Assembly: GCA_002471665.1 (NCBI GenBank)
Contig: DKQK01000069.1
Span: 50,207-114,206, forward strand
Reading direction: 5' to 3'
DNA from: Gammaproteobacteria bacterium UBA7310
Lineage (GTDB): Bacteria; Pseudomonadota; Gammaproteobacteria; Pseudomonadales; Ketobacteraceae
DNA length: 64,000 nucleotides
The position numbers and the translations under genes were made by a program. Under the pieces are notes generated by a model. The model did no database searches. It had not been told where the DNA came from and saw only the letters and a program-made list of their open reading frames with translations. Below, one piece after another: positions 1 through 8,429 of the stretch. How positions within the stretch are numbered: the first letter of the stretch is position 1; each line of letters starts with the position of its first letter.

Positions 1-22
1 TAACCAACTGAACTACCGCTCC
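1..22 (-). tRNA. tRNA-Asp, 5' end only (cut by window edge)
   Basis: Read on the minus strand, the first 22 bases of a tRNA are visible: a GGAGCGG acceptor strand followed by a D-stem and D-loop with GTTCAG and GGTTA. The acceptor strand and TAGTTCAG match tRNA-Asp of Escherichia coli as I remember it. The anticodon lies outside the window, so the isotype is inferred from the 5' third only. Confidence 0.7.
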
Positions 23-158
23 ATTGACCTGTAAACAATTAAATAATTTAGCGTAAAAATTAGCCAAACTGAAATGCTCTGGGTGACCTTGCCTGGTCCA
101 TTTAATCGTTGTTATTGTGATTCTTCCTGACTACTTTTCCAACAGCCGGACACGCTCA

Positions 159-434
159 TCAGCCGTTGACAGCATCCTTGAGCGCTTTACCTGGTTTGAA
201 AGTAGGAATTTTTGCCGCTGGAATTTCAATCGGCTGACCAGTCTGAGGATTACGTCCACTGCGTGCAGCTCGGTCTTTAACGGCAAAGGTGCCGAAACCA
301 ACAAGAACTACCTGATCATTTTGCTGCAGCGCACCGGTTACGGTATCAATTACAGCGTCCAGTGCACGACCAGCTTGAGCTTTAGGAATATCGGCAGAAG
401 CGGCAATAGCGTCGATCAATTCAGATTTGTTCAC
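159..434 (-). CDS. hupB: DNA-binding protein HU-beta
   Basis: Small nucleoid protein of 91 residues, the usual HU length, that bends and compacts DNA as a dimer. The N-terminal helices (MNKSELIDAI) and the DNA-binding beta-arm with the intercalating-proline motif RNPQTG at residues 61-66 are both present. The start is GTG, with GGGGAG about 8 bases upstream. It lies downstream of lon in the same orientation, the order usual in pseudomonads and enterobacteria. A strong sigma-70 type promoter in the gap after lon should drive it independently. Confidence 0.97.
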   Translation of the reverse strand: MNKSELIDAIAASADIPKAQAGRALDAVIDTVTGALQQNDQVVLVGFGTFAVKDRAARSGRNPQTGQPIEIPAAKIPTFKPGKALKDAVNG

Positions 435-552
435 AAGACTCCCCTTTTAAAAGAATAATGTCTGCGGATTTGACCAAGAATCTTGGCTCTATTTTGGTGA
501 AAACGTTCGGCCTTAGGACCGTCTGAGGCCCCGTCTCTTGTGGCGGAGCAAC

Positions 553-582
553 TTTATACCAACTGCTAAAAAGGGCTGTCAA
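553..582 (-). promoter_or_regulatory. sigma-70 promoter of hupB
   Basis: On the minus strand TTGACA (577-582) is followed after 18 bases by TATAAA (553-558), about 120 bases upstream of the hupB GTG. The spacer is one base longer than optimal. The 435-733 gap between hupB and lon otherwise holds only the lon hairpin and a long hupB leader; I see no gene in it. Confidence 0.75.
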
Positions 583-694
583 GCGCGCCTCTCTCGCTGC
601 AGAGAAATAATTTTTTTCAAGTCATTTTTCCGGCATTCTTATCTTATTTTTTTGGGAAAGATAGTGAGTTAATAACCACGTCAAGGGATGAAGT

Positions 695-724
695 GTTCAG
701 GCTGGAAAAAAATCCAGCCTGAAC
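695..724 (-). terminator. stem-loop just after lon, probable terminator
   Basis: A perfect 12-base-pair stem (695-706 with 713-724) closes a six-base A/T loop 9 bases past the lon stop. No U-tract follows on either strand, so it may be a weak terminator or an mRNA 3'-end stabiliser rather than a classical intrinsic terminator. Confidence 0.5.
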
Positions 725-733
725 AAACGCGGC

Positions 734-3136
734 TTAGTGAGTACTCAGCCGATCGTTATCGTCTTCTTCTGTGTCTTCCCGGGTCGCAAGTTCAACCGGT
801 TCGGGCAGCGCTTCCGGCATATTTACCAACGCCAGCTCAAGCACTTCGTCAATCCATTTAACACAATGAATATCGAGATCCTCTTTAATATTATCTGGAA
901 TTTCTTTGAGATCCCGCTCATTTTCTTTCGGAATAATGATGGTGGTTATGCCACCCCGGTGGGCCGCCAACAGCTTTTCCTTTAAGCCGCCGATGGGCAG
1001 AACCTGGCCCCGTAATGTAATTTCACCGGTCATTGCCACATTGGATCGCACGGGAATATTAGTAAGCACTGACACCAAAGCAGTACACATTCCAATTCCG
1101 GCGCTGGGGCCATCTTTGGGTGTCGCCCCTTCGGGAACGTGAATGTGGATGTCATTCTTGTCATGGAACTCCGGCGATATGCCCAGAAGATGCGAGCGGC
1201 TGCGCACCACTGTAAGCGCTGCCTGGATGGATTCCTGCATCACATCACCCAGGGATCCGGTACGAATCTGGCGCCCTTTGCCGGGCACCGAGGCCGCTTC
1301 TATGGTCAGCAGCTCTCCACCCACCGATGTCCAGGCCAAGCCGGTAACCTGACCGATACGGTCTTCGTCTTCTTTCTTTCCGTAATTGAACTTACGCACA
1401 CCGCTGTATTCTTCCAGCTGTTCCGGAGAAATGGTAATGGGTTCCAAAGTGGCACTCAAAACGTTCTCTTTCACGTGCTTGCGACAGACTTTTGCGATTT
1501 CCCTTTCCAGCCCACGAACACCGGACTCACGGGTGTAATATCGAATGAGGTGACGAATGGAATCATCGCTCATATCAAGCTCTTCTTCTTTCAACCCATT
1601 CATCTTGCGCTGTTTCGGCACAAGGTATTTTTGCGCAATGTTCAGCTTTTCATCTTCGGTGTATCCCGGAATGCGGATTACTTCCATACGATCCAGCAAA
1701 GGTGCCGGGATGTTCATTGAATTTGATGTACAGATAAACAATACGTCGGAAAGATCGTAATCCACCTCAAGGTAGTGATCGTTAAATGTATTGTTTTGCT
1801 CCGGGTCCAGCACTTCAAGCAGTGCCGAAGCGGGATCGCCGCGCATATCCACACCCATTTTGTCGATCTCATCGAGCAGGAACAGTGGATTTTTAACACC
1901 CACTTTAGAGATCTTCTGCACCAGCTTGCCGGGCATGGAACCGATATAAGTACGGCGGTGGCCCCGAATTTCAGCTTCGTCACGAACACCACCCAACGCC
2001 ATGCGCACAAATTTCCGGTTGGTGGCTTTGGCGATGGACTGGCCCAGAGAGGTCTTACCCACACCGGGAGGACCAACCAGGCATAATACAGGGCCGCGGA
2101 TTTTATTGACCCGCGCTTGCACCGCAAGATACTCAAGAATCCGTTCTTTGACTTCATCCAGACCATAATGATCCTGATCCAGGATCTCTTTGGCTTTCTT
2201 CAGATCGTGACGAACCTTGCTCTTTTTCTTCCAGGGCAAGTTCACCATCCAATCCAGATAGCTGCGCACCACCGTCGCTTCCGCCGACATGGGTGACATC
2301 ATCTTCAGTTTATTCAGTTCAGCCTTGGTTTTTTCTTTGGCTTCCTTGGTCATACCCGAGGATTCAATTTTCTTTTCAAATTCCTCAAGCTCATTACCAC
2401 CCTCTTCCAGATCACCAAGCTCTTTCTGGATTGCTTTCATCTGTTCGTTCAGGTAGTACTCACGCTGGCTCTTTTCCATCTGCTTTTTAACACGGCCGCG
2501 AATTCTTTTTTCGACCTGCAGTAGATCAATCTCACCTTCCATCAGCGCCATCAGATGATCAATTCGCTCACGGATGTCGAATATTTCGAGAATACGTTGC
2601 TTGTCTTGAATCTTCAGCGCCAAATGGGCGGCGATGGTATCGGATAAGCGGCCAGGCTCTTCAATATTACTGACCGACGTGAGAATCTCAGAGGCAACTT
2701 TCTTGCTCAGTTTTACGTACTGCTCAAACTGAGAAAGAAGCGAACGGGCCAGCACTTCACCTTCCCGCTCATCAACACTGGATAATGGTGTTTCCCGTAC
2801 TTCAGCCTTGAGATAGCCATTATCAAGAATGACGTTTTTAGTGAACGCACGGTTAGCGCCTTCAACCAGCACCTTGACAGTGCCATCAGGTAATTTCAGT
2901 AACTGGAGAATGGTGGCGATGGTTCCCACCTGATACAGGTCACTGGGCGCCGGATCATCGTCCGAAGCATTCACCTGTGCCACAAGCACAATTTGCTTGT
3001 CCGTCTCCATGGCCTCTTCCAGCGCCTTAATCGATTTTTCACGGCCCACAAACAAAGGGATAACCATGTGCGGATAGACCACTACGTCCCGAAGCGCCAG
3101 GAGGGGAAATTGCTTAGATTCGCTGGGAAATGCCAT
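734..3136 (-). CDS. lon: ATP-dependent protease Lon (class A)
   Basis: Cytoplasmic AAA+ serine protease that degrades misfolded and regulatory proteins. At 800 residues it has the standard length. It carries the N-terminal substrate-binding LON domain, a coiled-coil stretch at about 190-260, a Walker A motif GPPGVGKT near residue 355, the catalytic serine in PKDGPSAG near 677 and the catalytic lysine in GGLKEKLLAA near 720. The ATG is followed directly by MAFPSESKQFPLLALRDVV, typical of the family. It sits between clpX and hupB, and a sigma-32 type promoter is visible upstream, in line with heat-shock control. Confidence 0.99.
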   Translation of the reverse strand: MAFPSESKQFPLLALRDVVVYPHMVIPLFVGREKSIKALEEAMETDKQIVLVAQVNASDDDPAPSDLYQVGTIATILQLLKLPDGTVKVLVEGANRAFTKNVILDNGYLKAEVRETPLSSVDEREGEVLARSLLSQFEQYVKLSKKVASEILTSVSNIEEPGRLSDTIAAHLALKIQDKQRILEIFDIRERIDHLMALMEGEIDLLQVEKRIRGRVKKQMEKSQREYYLNEQMKAIQKELGDLEEGGNELEEFEKKIESSGMTKEAKEKTKAELNKLKMMSPMSAEATVVRSYLDWMVNLPWKKKSKVRHDLKKAKEILDQDHYGLDEVKERILEYLAVQARVNKIRGPVLCLVGPPGVGKTSLGQSIAKATNRKFVRMALGGVRDEAEIRGHRRTYIGSMPGKLVQKISKVGVKNPLFLLDEIDKMGVDMRGDPASALLEVLDPEQNNTFNDHYLEVDYDLSDVLFICTSNSMNIPAPLLDRMEVIRIPGYTEDEKLNIAQKYLVPKQRKMNGLKEEELDMSDDSIRHLIRYYTRESGVRGLEREIAKVCRKHVKENVLSATLEPITISPEQLEEYSGVRKFNYGKKEDEDRIGQVTGLAWTSVGGELLTIEAASVPGKGRQIRTGSLGDVMQESIQAALTVVRSRSHLLGISPEFHDKNDIHIHVPEGATPKDGPSAGIGMCTALVSVLTNIPVRSNVAMTGEITLRGQVLPIGGLKEKLLAAHRGGITTIIIPKENERDLKEIPDNIKEDLDIHCVKWIDEVLELALVNMPEALPEPVELATREDTEEDDNDRLSTH

Positions 3137-3211
3137 TGACGGTACCTGCTGCAGAATAGGGTTTGATCATGCTTGATTCAATTATCGTGCCGACCACAGT
3201 TCGTATTCAAA

Positions 3212-3242
3212 TACAATGGGGGCATCAGATCTGTTTATCAAG
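3212..3242 (-). promoter_or_regulatory. candidate sigma-32 heat-shock promoter of lon
   Basis: On the minus strand CTTGATA (3236-3242) is separated by 14 bases from CCCCATTGTA (3212-3221). This closely resembles the RpoH consensus CTTGAAA-N13-17-CCCCATnT. It lies about 75 bases upstream of the lon ATG. lon is a classical sigma-32 gene in E. coli, so both match and context support it. Confidence 0.75.
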
Positions 3243-3264
3243 GGCTTATCGTCTTGTGCTGAAT

Positions 3265-3290
3265 AAAAAGGGGCCTTACGGCCCCTTTTT
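3265..3290 (-). terminator. intrinsic terminator of clpX
   Basis: A perfect 11-base-pair stem, AAAAAGGGGCC with GGCCCCTTTTT around a four-base loop, begins 18 bases after the clpX stop. It ends in a T-run on the minus strand and is symmetrical enough to act in both directions. Confidence 0.9.
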
Positions 3291-3308
3291 AACTCGATCA
3301 GTTGCGTT

Positions 3309-4610
3309 TTAATCGTCAGGGACGGCTCTGGCCTGATCGTTATTCTCATAGATCATGAGCGGCTCAGATTCGCCCTTGATAACAGCACCGTCAATGACGA
3401 CTTTCACCAGGTTTTTCATGGACGGTACATCGTACATGGTGTCCAGCAATACCGACTCGAGAATGGAGCGCAAGCCCCGGGCACCGGTTTTACGCTCCAT
3501 GGCTTTCTTGGCAACCGCCACCAGCGCATCTTCACGAAAATCGAGGTCAACATCATCCAACTCAAACAATTTACTGTATTGTTTGGTCAGTGAGTTCTTG
3601 GGCTCAGTCAGAATCTGTACCAGGGCTTCCTCATCCAGCTCTTCCAGGGTGGCAATCACCGGTAGACGGCCAACAAACTCTGGAATCAAGCCATACCTCA
3701 CCAGATCCTCAGGCTCAACTACTTTCAGCATCTCGCCCACAGTACGTTTATCATCCTTACTTTTCACGGTGGCCGAGAAACCAATTCCGCTCTTTTCCGA
3801 CCGATCACTGATTACTTTATCCAATCCGGCGAAGGCGCCGCCACAGATAAACAGAATATTGGACGTGTCCACCTGCAGGAACTCCTGCTGCGGATGCTTG
3901 CGACCACCCTGCGGCGGTACCGAGGCTACTGTCCCTTCGATCAACTTCAACAGTGCCTGCTGCACGCCCTCGCCAGAAACATCGCGGGTAATGGAGGGGT
4001 TGTCGGACTTACGGGAAATCTTATCGATTTCATCGATGTAGACAATGCCCATTTGTGCTTTTTCCACATCGTAGTCACATTTCTGCAGCAGCTTCTGAAT
4101 AATGTTTTCCACATCCTCGCCCACATAACCGGCTTCGGTTAATGTGGTCGCGTCAGCAATCGTGAATGGGACATTAAGCAAGCGGGCAAGGGTTTCGGCC
4201 AGCAACGTTTTCCCGCTGCCGGTGGGGCCGATCAGCAGGATGTTACTCTTACCCAACTCTACTTCGGCATTGTTTCCCTTCGCAGATTTCGCAGATCCTG
4301 ACCGCAGGCGCTTGTAGTGGTTATAAACAGCAACTGATAGTACCTTTTTCGCCCGTGACTGACCAATAACATAATCATCCAGGATGTTTTTGATTTCGGA
4401 CGGCGTTGGCAACTTGTCAGATGTGCTGTCGCTGCTTTCTTCCTGCACTTCTTCCCGAATGATGTCGTTGCATAGATCAACGCATTCGTCGCAGATAAAT
4501 ACAGAGGGTCCGGCTATCAGCTTGCGCACTTCGTGTTGGCTTTTGCCACAAAAAGAGCAATACAGGAGCTTTCCGCTGTCCTCGCCTTTGCCGTCTCTTT
4601 CGTCAGTCAT
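3309..4610 (-). CDS. clpX: ClpXP unfoldase subunit ClpX
   Basis: AAA+ unfoldase that recognises tagged substrates and threads them into ClpP. The 433-residue protein has the N-terminal zinc-binding domain with Cys18, Cys21, Cys40 and Cys43, Walker A GPTGSGKT near 128, the pore loop GYVGED near 160, Walker B VYIDEID near 188, the RKH loop near 236 and the ClpP-docking IGF loop (SGIGFSA) near 273. It follows clpP in the same orientation across a 131-base gap with its own candidate heat-shock promoter, and ends at a strong terminator. Expression both from read-through and from its own promoter is likely. Confidence 0.99.
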   Translation of the reverse strand: MTDERDGKGEDSGKLLYCSFCGKSQHEVRKLIAGPSVFICDECVDLCNDIIREEVQEESSDSTSDKLPTPSEIKNILDDYVIGQSRAKKVLSVAVYNHYKRLRSGSAKSAKGNNAEVELGKSNILLIGPTGSGKTLLAETLARLLNVPFTIADATTLTEAGYVGEDVENIIQKLLQKCDYDVEKAQMGIVYIDEIDKISRKSDNPSITRDVSGEGVQQALLKLIEGTVASVPPQGGRKHPQQEFLQVDTSNILFICGGAFAGLDKVISDRSEKSGIGFSATVKSKDDKRTVGEMLKVVEPEDLVRYGLIPEFVGRLPVIATLEELDEEALVQILTEPKNSLTKQYSKLFELDDVDLDFREDALVAVAKKAMERKTGARGLRSILESVLLDTMYDVPSMKNLVKVVIDGAVIKGESEPLMIYENNDQARAVPDD

Positions 4611-4629
4611 TTACTTACCTCATCGGACC

Positions 4630-4656
4630 TGCATCTTTCACATATAGAAAGATGCA
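4630..4656 (-). other. stem-loop in the clpP-clpX intergenic region
   Basis: A perfect 10-base-pair inverted repeat (4630-4639 with 4647-4656) with a 7-base loop lies about 20 bases upstream of the clpX ATG. No T-run follows. It overlaps the -10 of a candidate heat-shock promoter, so it could form only in read-through transcripts from clpP. Confidence 0.45.
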
Positions 4657-4678
4657 GCGAAAACCCGGTTTTTGCAAG
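4650..4678 (-). promoter_or_regulatory. candidate sigma-32 promoter of clpX
   Basis: On the minus strand CTTGCAA (4672-4678) lies 14 bases before CTGCATCT (4650-4657). This is a moderate match to the RpoH consensus (6 of 7 at -35, weaker at -10) about 40 bases before the clpX ATG. The parallel sites at lon and clpP make it more credible than its score alone. Confidence 0.4.
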
Positions 4679-4741
4679 TCCGGGATTCCCGCCTTTTTCA
4701 CATTTAGTCTAAATAGCAACGATAACTCATTGATTTATAAG

Positions 4742-5371
4742 CTATCGCTTCTCAAGCACCTGATCAACCAAACCATATTCTTTTGCATCATAAGCGCTCA
4801 TGAAGTTATCCCGGTCTGTGTCCAGTTCAATCTTCTCAATGGGCTGCCCGGTATGGCTGGCCAGAATTTCGTTAAGGCGCTTTTTCATCTGTATGATTTC
4901 TCTGGCGTGGATCTCAATATCAGAGGCCTGCCCCTGAAAACCGCCCAGAGGCTGGTGAATCATAACGCGGGAATTGGGCAGGCAGTAACGCTTGCCATTG
5001 GCGCCTGCCGTGAGCAGCAGCGAGCCCATTGAACAAGCCTGACCCACACACATGGTGGATACATCGGGTTTGATGAACTGCATGGTGTCGTATATCGCCA
5101 TGCCGGCAGTCACCGAACCACCCGGTGAGTTAATGTAGAAGTGGATGTCCTTGTCGGGGTTTTCCGATTCCAGAAACAGAAGTTGGGCCACGATCAGATT
5201 GGCCATATGGTCTTCCACCTGGCCCACCATGAATATCACGCGCTCTTTCAGCAGGCGGGAGTAGATGTCGAAGGAACGCTCCCCCCGGGCAGTCTGCTCG
5301 ATAACCATGGGCACAAGGCCGGTATTCAAAATGGGGTTACGGTCTATCAACTCTTCATAGCGGTGAGACAT
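4742..5371 (-). CDS. clpP: ClpXP protease proteolytic subunit ClpP
   Basis: Serine peptidase that forms the tetradecameric chamber fed by ClpX or ClpA. I chose the ATG at 5371 (MSHRYEELID, 209 residues) because AAGGAT lies 7 bases upstream. An in-frame TTG at 5392 would add seven residues but would overlap that ribosome binding site. The catalytic triad is Ser114 (QACSMGS), His139 (MIHQPLGG) and Asp at about 188 (DTDRDNF). The hydrophobic docking and gating segments look standard. It lies between tig and clpX, the conserved order. Confidence 0.98.
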   Translation of the reverse strand: MSHRYEELIDRNPILNTGLVPMVIEQTARGERSFDIYSRLLKERVIFMVGQVEDHMANLIVAQLLFLESENPDKDIHFYINSPGGSVTAGMAIYDTMQFIKPDVSTMCVGQACSMGSLLLTAGANGKRYCLPNSRVMIHQPLGGFQGQASDIEIHAREIIQMKKRLNEILASHTGQPIEKIELDTDRDNFMSAYDAKEYGLVDQVLEKR

Positions 5372-5435
5372 GTGATGATCCTTACAATTCAAACATTGTT
5401 GATGGTCTTGTAATAAAAGCCCCGCATCTTCATGT

Positions 5436-5463
5436 AGATGCGGCCTTTATAAAGCATTTCAAT
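5436..5463 (-). promoter_or_regulatory. candidate sigma-32 promoter of clpP
   Basis: On the minus strand ATTGAAA (5457-5463) and CCGCATCT (5436-5443) are 13 bases apart, near the RpoH consensus, about 65 bases upstream of the clpP ATG. The -10 half is also one arm of an 8-base-pair inverted repeat (5422-5429 with 5436-5443), so the region could instead be a leader hairpin. Confidence 0.5.
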
Positions 5464-5527
5464 ACCTTGGCTCGCTTTTATTTACTATAGCGCCAATATC
5501 AAAAGGATCACATGCTTTGGACAAAAA

Positions 5528-5552
5528 AAAACGCGGCCGAAGGCCGCGTTTT
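5528..5552 (-). terminator. intrinsic terminator of tig
   Basis: Eleven paired bases (AAAACGCGGCC with GGCCGCGTTTT) close a very short loop, cTTCGg when read on the minus strand. A long T-run follows on that strand. It lies 17 bases after the tig stop and is a textbook Rho-independent terminator. Confidence 0.95.
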
Positions 5553-5568
5553 ATGTTTCGATTAAAAA

Positions 5569-6885
5569 TTACTCAGCTTCATTCTGAGGTTGTTTAACCG
5601 CTTCTTCATAACTCATTTCCTGCTCGGCCACCGTGGCCTGCTCCAGAATCAGGTCAACCACCTGATCTTCCAGCACCATGGCTTCAACCTGTTGCAGCAT
5701 TTGCTGATTCTCATAGTACCAGGAGACCACCTGCTCCGGGTTCTCATAGGGCTGGGCCATTTCCTCGATGGTGCTGCGCACACGCTCGGCATCGGCTTTC
5801 ACCTCTTTTTCTTTGATCAGCTCACCCAACACCAGCGCCAGCTTAACGGCTCGGGTAGCCTGGCCTTCAAACAGCTCAGCCGGCAGCATATTCATGTCGA
5901 AGTTCTGGCCGCCACCGAATTGCTGCATCATCTGCTGACGCTGACGATCAATTTCAGAATCAATCAGTGCCTTGGGCACTTCAACATCGTTGTTCTCCAG
6001 CACGCCATCCATAACCTCTTTCTTAACGCGGTTCTTGATGGCGTTCTTCAGTTCACGCTCCATGTTGTTGCGAATTTCGGCGCGAAACTCATCCATACTG
6101 GTTTCTGCTTTCTGGGTAAAGTTCTTGATGAACTCTTCATTAACCTCAGGCAGCGTCTTAGATTCCACCTTGTTCACGGTGATCTTGAACTGAACGGCTT
6201 GCCCTTTCAGTTCTTCAGAGTGGTAGTCTTCCGGGAAGGTAACGTCGATCACCTTTTCTTCACCCTTGGACATGCCAATGATGCCGTCTTCAAAACCGGG
6301 AATCATCTGGCCGGAACCCAGCACCAGATTCTGTCCGTCAGCAGTGCCGCCTTCGAACGCTTCACCGTCTTTGGTGCCGAGAAAATTAATATTAACCTGA
6401 TCACCCTGCTCTGCCGCACGATCGACTTCTTCAAAGGCTGCTCTTTGCTCCCGCAAGCGCTCGATCATATTATCAATGTCGGTTTCATTGATTTCAGCAA
6501 CCGGACGCACCACAGAGATGTTGTCCAGCCCCTGCACGGTGACCTCGGGATAAACCTCGAAAGTTGCCACAAACTCCAGATCCTGACCGGGCTGGTCTTT
6601 GGTTCTTTCGATGGAAGGGTAGCCAGCGGGGCTCAGGGATTCTTTGGTGACGGCGTCATAGAACGAGTTGCTGACCACTTCGCCGATGACTTCTTCGCGA
6701 ATGGATTTGCCAAAGCGACGACGCACCTCTTTCAGAGGCACTTTTCCAGGACGGAAACCATCAATTCGCACCTGCTTGGCGGCATCCTTCAGTTTTTGAT
6801 CAACGGCAGTATCAATGGTGTCAGCGGGTACGCCAACAGTCAGGCGGCGGCCGAGTCCAGAAGTGGTTTCCACGGAAACTTGCAT
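5569..6885 (-). CDS. tig: trigger factor
   Basis: Ribosome-associated chaperone with peptidyl-prolyl isomerase activity. The 438-residue protein starts MQVSVETTSGLGRRLTV and has the ribosome-docking signature GFRPGKVP at 43-50, the FKBP-like domain around 150-240 (VNINFLGTKDGEAFEGG), and the helical C-terminal arms. It is the first gene of the tig-clpP-clpX-lon-hupB block, separated from the upstream tRNA operon by a terminator. The tail is acidic, as is common in the family. A long open frame on the opposite strand is a codon-bias shadow. Confidence 0.98.
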   Translation of the reverse strand: MQVSVETTSGLGRRLTVGVPADTIDTAVDQKLKDAAKQVRIDGFRPGKVPLKEVRRRFGKSIREEVIGEVVSNSFYDAVTKESLSPAGYPSIERTKDQPGQDLEFVATFEVYPEVTVQGLDNISVVRPVAEINETDIDNMIERLREQRAAFEEVDRAAEQGDQVNINFLGTKDGEAFEGGTADGQNLVLGSGQMIPGFEDGIIGMSKGEEKVIDVTFPEDYHSEELKGQAVQFKITVNKVESKTLPEVNEEFIKNFTQKAETSMDEFRAEIRNNMERELKNAIKNRVKKEVMDGVLENNDVEVPKALIDSEIDRQRQQMMQQFGGGQNFDMNMLPAELFEGQATRAVKLALVLGELIKEKEVKADAERVRSTIEEMAQPYENPEQVVSWYYENQQMLQQVEAMVLEDQVVDLILEQATVAEQEMSYEEAVKQPQNEAE

Positions 6886-6916
6886 AATTAAGTCACCTTT
6901 CGGTTATCTACTCTTA

Positions 6917-6957
6917 AAACAAGAAACCGGCAATATCCGCGGGACATTACCGGTCTC
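6917..6957 (-). terminator. terminator of the tRNA operon
   Basis: A 16-base-pair stem with a few G-T pairs (6923-6957) is followed on the minus strand by TTGTTTT (6917-6922). It lies between tRNA-His and tig and should end the tRNA transcript. Confidence 0.75.
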
Positions 6958-7000
6958 GATTTTTGCCCCTAAACACCCTGCCGCGCAGGACGTGGGAAAA

Positions 7001-7077
7001 TGGGGTGGACGATGGGGCTCGAACCCACGACGACCGGAATCACAATCCGGGGCTCTACCAACTGAGCTACGCCCACC
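7001..7077 (-). tRNA. tRNA-His (GTG anticodon)
   Basis: A full cloverleaf can be drawn on the minus strand: acceptor GTGGGCG paired with CGTCCAC, D-arm TAGCTCAGTTGGTAGAGC, anticodon loop TTGTGAT with GTG, T-loop GTTCGAG, and an encoded CCA at 7001-7003. The extra 5' G at 7077 opposite the discriminator C is the histidine identity element. It is the last of three tRNAs in the operon. Confidence 0.97.
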
Positions 7078-7137
7078 AGCAAAACGTTTTACCAAACTCG
7101 GCTACTTTACCGGTTTTGATGTTCCAGATGAAGAGGC

Positions 7138-7214
7138 TGGCGCGCCCGGCAGGACTCGAACCTGCAACCGCCGGCTTAGAAGGCCGATGCTCTATCCGGT
7201 TGAGCTACGAGCGC
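7138..7214 (-). tRNA. tRNA-Arg (TCT anticodon)
   Basis: Minus-strand cloverleaf with acceptor GCGCTCG paired to CGGGCGC, anticodon loop CTTCTAA giving TCT, T-arm GCAGGTTCGAGTCCTGC and an encoded CCA. It reads AGA and AGG codons and resembles E. coli argU. It is the middle gene of the Pro-Arg-His operon. Confidence 0.97.
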
Positions 7215-7259
7215 ATTAACCCGAGTACACTGCTAATCATCTGTATTGCTTGAACTTTA

Positions 7260-7336
7260 TGGTCGGGGCAGAGGGATTCGAACCCCCGACATCCTGCTCC
7301 CAAAGCAGGCGCGCTACCAGACTGCGCTATGCCCCG
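7260..7336 (-). tRNA. tRNA-Pro (TGG anticodon)
   Basis: Minus-strand cloverleaf starting CGGGGCATAGCGCAG, with anticodon loop TTTGGGA giving TGG, T-arm with GGTTCGAATCC and an encoded CCA at 7260-7262. It is the first gene of the tRNA operon, about 30 bases after the promoter. The pseudomonad counterpart of this operon has, as I recall, a further tRNA-Leu that is absent here. Confidence 0.97.
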
Positions 7337-7366
7337 AATCTCCACCACTCCGATGAAGAGGGCCGC

Positions 7367-7395
7367 ATAATATACATCCCGTGTGCTTGCGTCAA
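7367..7395 (-). promoter_or_regulatory. sigma-70 promoter of the Pro-Arg-His tRNA operon
   Basis: TTGACG (7390-7395) and TATTAT (7367-7372) are spaced exactly 17 bases on the minus strand. They are followed by GCGGCCC, a GC-rich discriminator typical of stringently controlled stable-RNA promoters. Confidence 0.85.
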
Positions 7396-7533
7396 ACACT
7401 TTCATAAATTTCAATGAGATCAAACCCTTGATGGCAGATCTTTACCCCATTGCCACTATAATGAGACAATACCGCGCCTGAAAACTGACCCCCGAATTTG
7501 AACCCAATTTTGCCTGGATTCCGAACCAAACCT

Positions 7534-8388
7534 ATGACTGCACACATCATCAATGGCACTGCCATTGCCGCCAATTTGAAAGCCGACATCAAGCACGCTG
7601 TTGAAAAGCGCCAGCAGGAAGGTAAGCGGGCTCCTGGTCTGGCGGTAATTCTGGTGGGCAGTGATCCGGCCTCCTCTGTTTATGTGAACAAAAAGCGTCA
7701 ATCCTGTGAGGAAGTGGGCTTTGTCTCCAAGTCGTTCGATTTGCCGGCGGATACCACCCAGCAAACCCTGAATGATCTGGTGCAGACACTGAACCAGGAT
7801 CCGGAAATCGATGGCATACTGGTACAGCTCCCCCTGCCCGCCCACCTGGATGATAAAGAGATCATCAATGCGATTCGCCCCGACAAGGATGTGGACGGTT
7901 TCCACCCTTACAATATGGGTCGCCTTGCACAACGCATCCCCTTACTACGCCCCTGCACACCCAAGGGTATCATGCGCCTGATTGAATCCACCGCTGTTCC
8001 ACTGCACGGCCTGGAAGCGGTAATCGTGGGTGCATCCAATATTGTGGGCCGCCCTATGGCGCTGGAACTGCTGCTGGCCGGGTGCACGGTAACCTCCTGC
8101 CACCGTTTCACCCGAAACCTGAAGGATCATGTGGCACGGGCGGATCTGCTGGTGGTGGCGGTGGGCAAACCTGAATTTATTCCCGGCGACTGGGTCAAAC
8201 CCGGCGCCATTGTGATCGATGTGGGCATTAATCGCTGCGAAGATGGTAAGCTCAGAGGGGATATCGAGTTCAAACCTGCCGCCGAACGTGCTGCCTGGAT
8301 CACCCCTGTACCCGGTGGTGTGGGCCCGTTGACGGTGGCAACACTGCTGGAAAACACGTTGATCGCGGCGCAAGATCTGCATCAATAG
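7534..8388 (+). CDS. folD: bifunctional methylenetetrahydrofolate dehydrogenase/cyclohydrolase FolD
   Basis: Interconverts 5,10-methylene- and 10-formyl-tetrahydrofolate through the methenyl form, supplying one-carbon units. The ATG at 7534 gives 284 residues, the length of pseudomonad FolD, starting MTAHIINGTAIA. A TTG at 7498 would add an atypical leader. Catalytic Lys54 lies in YVNKKRQSCEE, the NADP site has the IVGASNIVGRP motif, and PGGVGPLT closes the protein. It begins a plus-strand run with ppiB and lpxH and is divergent from the tRNA operon. The ribosome binding site is weak. Confidence 0.98.
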   Translation: MTAHIINGTAIAANLKADIKHAVEKRQQEGKRAPGLAVILVGSDPASSVYVNKKRQSCEEVGFVSKSFDLPADTTQQTLNDLVQTLNQDPEIDGILVQLPLPAHLDDKEIINAIRPDKDVDGFHPYNMGRLAQRIPLLRPCTPKGIMRLIESTAVPLHGLEAVIVGASNIVGRPMALELLLAGCTVTSCHRFTRNLKDHVARADLLVVAVGKPEFIPGDWVKPGAIVIDVGINRCEDGKLRGDIEFKPAAERAAWITPVPGGVGPLTVATLLENTLIAAQDLHQ

Positions 8389-8429
8389 AATCCAATTGAA
8401 ATACATTACTCAATCAACAGGAAAGAAAA

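Noticed and set aside
5422..5443. Hairpin before clpP read as a transcription attenuator
   Set aside because: Its right arm coincides with the -10 of a better-supported heat-shock promoter, so the full hairpin may not be transcribed. No leader peptide is visible.
5590..6891. 433-codon open frame on the plus strand opposite tig
   Set aside because: It is fully antisense to an unmistakable trigger factor gene, and its protein is rich in His, Leu and Phe without any recognisable motif.
7001..7336. Short open frames through the tRNA cluster
   Set aside because: They lie in three complete tRNA genes and their spacers on either strand and encode nothing recognisable.
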